Source: Lysobacterales bacterium (GTDB taxonomy: Bacteria; Pseudomonadota; Gammaproteobacteria; Xanthomonadales; Rhodanobacteraceae). Taken from it: 9,847 nt of DNA. Shown here piece after piece: positions 7,093 to 9,847 of the stretch. Within the stretch, counting starts at the first letter, position 1. The number at the start of each line of letters is the position of its first letter. The notes beneath the pieces are model-generated. The model saw nothing but the letters and a program-made list of their open reading frames with translations, did not search any database and was not told the DNA's origin. Location of the stretch: NCBI GenBank assembly GCA_013298265.1, contig JAAFHE010000086.1, positions 1 to 9,847 of the forward strand, given 5' to 3'. Position numbers and translations under genes: made by a program.

Positions 7093-7779
7093 GTGAGCGA
7101 TACCGTCGTGCTGCGTGCCACCAACGTGGCCAAGACCTACCAGGAAGGCACGCTGCGCACCGAGGTGCTCAGCGACCTGAATTTTTCCCTCGCGCGTAGC
7201 GAGACGCTCGCGATCGTCGGCGCGTCGGGTTCGGGCAAGAGCACTCTGCTGCACATCCTCGGCGGGCTGGACACCCCGACGAGTGGCGAGATCGACGTTG
7301 TCGGCCAGCGCATGTCGGCGCTGTCGGACCGCGCGCGCGGCGAGCTGCGCAACCGCTCGCTGGGTTTCATCTACCAGTTCCATCACCTGCTGCCCGAATT
7401 CACCGCACTTGAGAACGTGTGCATGCCGCTGCTGATCCGCGGCACGCCGATCGCGCAGGCGCGCCGCGAGGCGGGCGATCTGCTCGCGCGCGTCGGCCTT
7501 GCCCAGCGCCTGGAACACAAGCCCGGCGAGATGTCCGGCGGCGAGCGCCAGCGCTGCGCGGTCGCGCGTGCGCTCGTGACGCGGCCGGCCTGTGTGCTTG
7601 GCGACGAGCCCACCGGCAACCTCGACGAAAAGAACGCCGCGCAGGTGTATGCGCTGATGCTGGAACTCAACCGCGAAGTCGGCACGAGCTTCGTGCTCGT
7701 GACCCACGACCGCAGCCTCGCGCGGCGCATGGATCGCATGCTGGAACTGCACGGCGGTCGTCTCGCGGAACCGGGCTAA
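7093..7779 (+). CDS. lolD: Lipoprotein-releasing ABC transporter ATPase LolD
   Basis: LolD is the ATPase that powers lipoprotein extraction by the LolC/E-type permease. In the 228-residue form, Walker A is GASGSGKST (43-51), the Q-loop is [16 protein letters not shown] (94-109), the ABC signature is SGGERQR (148-154), Walker B is CVLGDEPT (167-174) with the D-loop GNLD, and the switch His is H205 in LVTHD. The [11 protein letters not shown] segment is typical of LolD rather than of other MacB-like ATPases. The GTG at 7093 has a good ribosome site and gives an N-terminus the same length as E. coli LolD. The in-frame ATG at 7072 would add seven residues and overlap lolC by eight bases; automated calls may use it. 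A gap of 235 bases follows. Confidence 0.93.
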   Translation: MSDTVVLRATNVAKTYQEGTLRTEVLSDLNFSLARSETLAIVGASGSGKSTLLHILGGLDTPTSGEIDVVGQRMSALSDRARGELRNRSLGFIYQFHHLLPEFTALENVCMPLLIRGTPIAQARREAGDLLARVGLAQRLEHKPGEMSGGERQRCAVARALVTRPACVLGDEPTGNLDEKNAAQVYALMLELNREVGTSFVLVTHDRSLARRMDRMLELHGGRLAEPG

Positions 7780-8014
7780 CACCACGCGTTCCTTGGGCCG
7801 CGCGCGGGCACGCCCGATTACCGCGGCCGCGTGCGTCCGTTGTTCACAGTGCGGAGCAACTGGCTTGCGTCGTTAGCGCCGCGCGGTTCTCCGTCAGCGG
7901 TCCGGCCCGCGGCAAGCCGGAAAAATCCCAGGCACCGACGCGTCAGCCGCCGCTGTCGCGCGGGATCAGTGAGGCCGATGCTGCAGGTCGTGTTCCTGGT
8001 CGCGAAGGGATTCG
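7780..8014 (+). other. Intergenic gap between lolD and comEC
   Basis: No convincing gene, promoter or terminator is visible in this 235-base stretch. A short inverted repeat, CCGGC (7902-7906) with GCCGG (7916-7920), is followed on the plus strand by five A residues rather than T residues, so it is not a standard rho-independent terminator for lolD. On the minus strand the T run precedes the stem, which does not fit either. Confidence 0.4.
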
Positions 8015-9847
8015 ATGCCTGCGCCCGTTGTCCTTCTGCGTGCCGCTGCGGCTGCCTCGTCGGCGTGGCTGCGCCATCCGCTCGCGCCGGCGTCGGTCGT
8101 CACGCTGCTGGCTGGTGCCGTTGCGCTGCAATTGCTGGAGCGGCTGCCGCCGTTAATGTGGCTGGGTGGTGTCGGCGCCGGTGCGCTGCTGTGCTGGCGC
8201 TGGCCGCTGCTGCGCTGGGCGGCGTTGTTCCTGATCGGCGCCTGCTGGTTCGGCTGGCGCGCCGATCTTGCCTTGCAGCAGCGTCTGCCGCGGGATCTGG
8301 AAGGCGTGGATCTGGACGTGCGCGCGCGGCTCGTCGATCTGCCCGCGCGGCGCGGCGACTCGACGCGGATCGACCTGTACGTCGAGGACGCACGGCGCGA
8401 CGGCGTGCCGGTAGCGCTGCGGGGGCGCATTCGCGTGTCCTGGTACGGAGCGACGCCGGTATTGAGGCCCTGCGCACGCTGGCAGTTGCGCGTGCGCCTC
8501 AAACGGCCGCGCGGTGCGAGCAATCCCGGCGGCCTGGACATGGAGCGCCAGGCGTTGCAGCTCGGCATCCACGCCACGGGCTATGTGCGCGACGACGGCG
8601 AGCCGCGTGAACTCGACGTCGCCCGGTTCTGCGTCGACGCCTGGCGTGAACGCATCGCCGCCGAAATCGACCAGCGGCTGGCGGGCGAGGAGGTTGCGCC
8701 GCTGCTGCGCGCGCTTGCCGTCGGCGATCAGCGCGGCCTGGACGATGCGCACTGGCCGGTGCTGCGCGCGACCGGGGTCGGTCATCTCATCGCCATCTCC
8801 GGCTTCCATGTCGGCATGCTCGCCCTGGCTGGCGCGCTGTGCGCGAGGCAGCTATGGCGGCGCCGGCCGGCGCTTGCGCTGCGCTGGCCGGCGGCAGTGC
8901 TCGAAGCGCCGTTGTCGCTCGCGGCGGCGACGCTCTACGCGGCCCTGGCCGGCTTCGGCCTGGCCACGCTGCGCACCTTGCTGATGCTGGTCGCGCTGGC
9001 CCTCGCGCGCCTGCTGCGCCGCGACCTGCCGGTGCAGCAGGCGCTGGCCATCGCGCTGGCGGCGGTGCTGCTGATCGACCCGCTGGCAATCCTCTCCGCC
9101 GGTTTCTGGCTCTCCTTCGCCGGCGTGGCCCTGCTCGTTTACAGCCTGGGCTCGCAGGGGCGGCGACCCTGGTGGCGCGAACTGCTGCCGGCGCAGCTCG
9201 CGATGAGCATCGGCCTGCTGCCGTTGACGGTCTGGTTCTTTGGCCAGAGTTCGCTGGTCGGTCCGCTGGCCAATCTCGTCGCGGTACCCTGGATCAGCTT
9301 CGTCGTCGTCCCGCTGACCGTGGCCGGCGCGTTGCTGATCGTGCCGCTGCCGTGGCTCGGCGGGGCTTTCCTGCAGTTGGCCGCCTGGGCGCTGCAGCCG
9401 CAATGGCGGTTATTGCAGTGGCAGGCGCAGTGGCCGCTGGCGCAATGGCATTTCGGCGAGGCTTCCTTGCCGGCGCTGCTGCTCGCCGGGCTGGGTGTTT
9501 TGTGGCTGCTGCTGCCGCGCGGCCAGCCCCTGCGCGTGCTGGGTCTGGTGCTGTTGCTACCGCTACTGTGGCCTCCCGCGTCGCGACCGCGCGCGGGCGA
9601 TTTCGACGTGAGCATCATCGATGTCGGCCAGGGCCTGTCGGTGCTGGTTCGCACCGCCGGCCATGCGCTGCTCTACGACACTGGCGCGCGCTATCCCTCG
9701 GGATTCGATCTTGGCGAGGCCGTGGTCGTGCCGACGCTCCATGCGCTCGGCGTGCAGCGGCTCGACGGCCTCGTGATCAGCCATGCGGACATCGACCACG
9801 CCGGCGGCGCGGCCGCGGTGCTGCGCAGCCAGCGCCCGCGTGAACTG
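8015..9847 (+). CDS. comEC: DNA internalization channel ComEC/Rec2, 3' end beyond window
   Basis: ComEC is the inner-membrane channel that brings single-stranded DNA into the cytoplasm during natural transformation. The frame is open for 611 codons with no stop and leaves the right edge. Visible regions: N-terminal helices (about 25-80); a soluble DUF4131/OB-like domain (about 85-200) ending in the LQLGIHATGYV pattern; the Competence domain with its hallmark TGVGHLIAISGFHVG (254 to about 268) and many helices to about residue 520; then a metallo-beta-lactamase-like domain beginning DFDVSIIDVGQG at 529. H590-A-D592-I-D594-H595 is its HxDxDH metal-type motif. Family members usually run to about 750-800 residues, so part of the last domain is missing only because the window ends. 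The ATG at 8015 has AAGG at 8005-8008, six bases upstream. Confidence 0.93.
   Translation, partial: MPAPVVLLRAAAAASSAWLRHPLAPASVVTLLAGAVALQLLERLPPLMWLGGVGAGALLCWRWPLLRWAALFLIGACWFGWRADLALQQRLPRDLEGVDLDVRARLVDLPARRGDSTRIDLYVEDARRDGVPVALRGRIRVSWYGATPVLRPCARWQLRVRLKRPRGASNPGGLDMERQALQLGIHATGYVRDDGEPRELDVARFCVDAWRERIAAEIDQRLAGEEVAPLLRALAVGDQRGLDDAHWPVLRATGVGHLIAISGFHVGMLALAGALCARQLWRRRPALALRWPAAVLEAPLSLAAATLYAALAGFGLATLRTLLMLVALALARLLRRDLPVQQALAIALAAVLLIDPLAILSAGFWLSFAGVALLVYSLGSQGRRPWWRELLPAQLAMSIGLLPLTVWFFGQSSLVGPLANLVAVPWISFVVVPLTVAGALLIVPLPWLGGAFLQLAAWALQPQWRLLQWQAQWPLAQWHFGEASLPALLLAGLGVLWLLLPRGQPLRVLGLVLLLPLLWPPASRPRAGDFDVSIIDVGQGLSVLVRTAGHALLYDTGARYPSGFDLGEAVVVPTLHALGVQRLDGLVISHADIDHAGGAAAVLRSQRPREL

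Noticed and set aside
5850..7133. A 427-codon open frame on the minus strand opposite the lolC-type gene
   Set aside because: It is a shadow of the permease gene: composition is skewed to Asp, His and Arg, with no hydrophobic or catalytic pattern.
8839..9843. A long Ala/Gly/Arg-rich plus-strand frame inside comEC
   Set aside because: It is an alternate-frame shadow. The ComEC frame through the same bases carries the Competence and metallo-beta-lactamase motifs.

Overview
The window is high-GC bacterial chromosome. It most resembles a gammaproteobacterium of the Xanthomonadales/Lysobacterales (Xanthomonas, Lysobacter or Rhodanobacter relatives). The basis for this is the gene content and order: a succinate dehydrogenase operon with an sdhE-ygfX pair, followed by a lolC-type permease, lolD and comEC. 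The placement is inferred from remembered family features, not from a search. All complete genes lie on the plus strand and are tightly packed. One gene fragment leaves the left edge on the minus strand.

Left part (1 to about 5740): a respiratory complex II island. A divergent ygfZ-like fragment (Fe-S cluster maintenance, IBA57 relative) faces a small SDHAF4-type (DUF1674) assembly factor gene. Then come sdhC and sdhD (heme b/quinone membrane anchors), sdhA (flavoprotein), an Mpo1-like (DUF962) membrane protein, a RidA-family protein, sdhB (iron-sulfur subunit), an unrecognised four-helix membrane protein, sdhE (FAD attachment factor) and a YgfX-like membrane protein. Start and stop codons overlap or lie within a few bases of each other from sdhC to ygfX, so one mRNA is likely. 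The SdhA/B/C/D sequences are complete and keep the recognisable catalytic, FAD, Fe-S, heme and quinone residues. SdhB has four cysteines in the 2Fe-2S loop, as mitochondrial SDHB does, where E. coli has an Asp.

Right part (about 5740 to 9847): envelope and DNA-uptake genes. After a gap of about 100 bases come an LolC/LolE-family permease and LolD ATPase, which release lipoproteins from the inner membrane. After a second gap of about 235 bases comes comEC, the DNA-uptake channel. It is open to the right edge and lacks its C-terminal end.

I do not see an undescribed defence, mobile or RNA system here. There are no tRNA, rRNA, CRISPR, IS or phage signatures. The points most worth a second look are inside the complex II operon: two accessory genes between sdhA and sdhB, a RidA homologue without the catalytic arginine, an unknown membrane protein between sdhB and sdhE, and the clustering of several complex II maturation factors.
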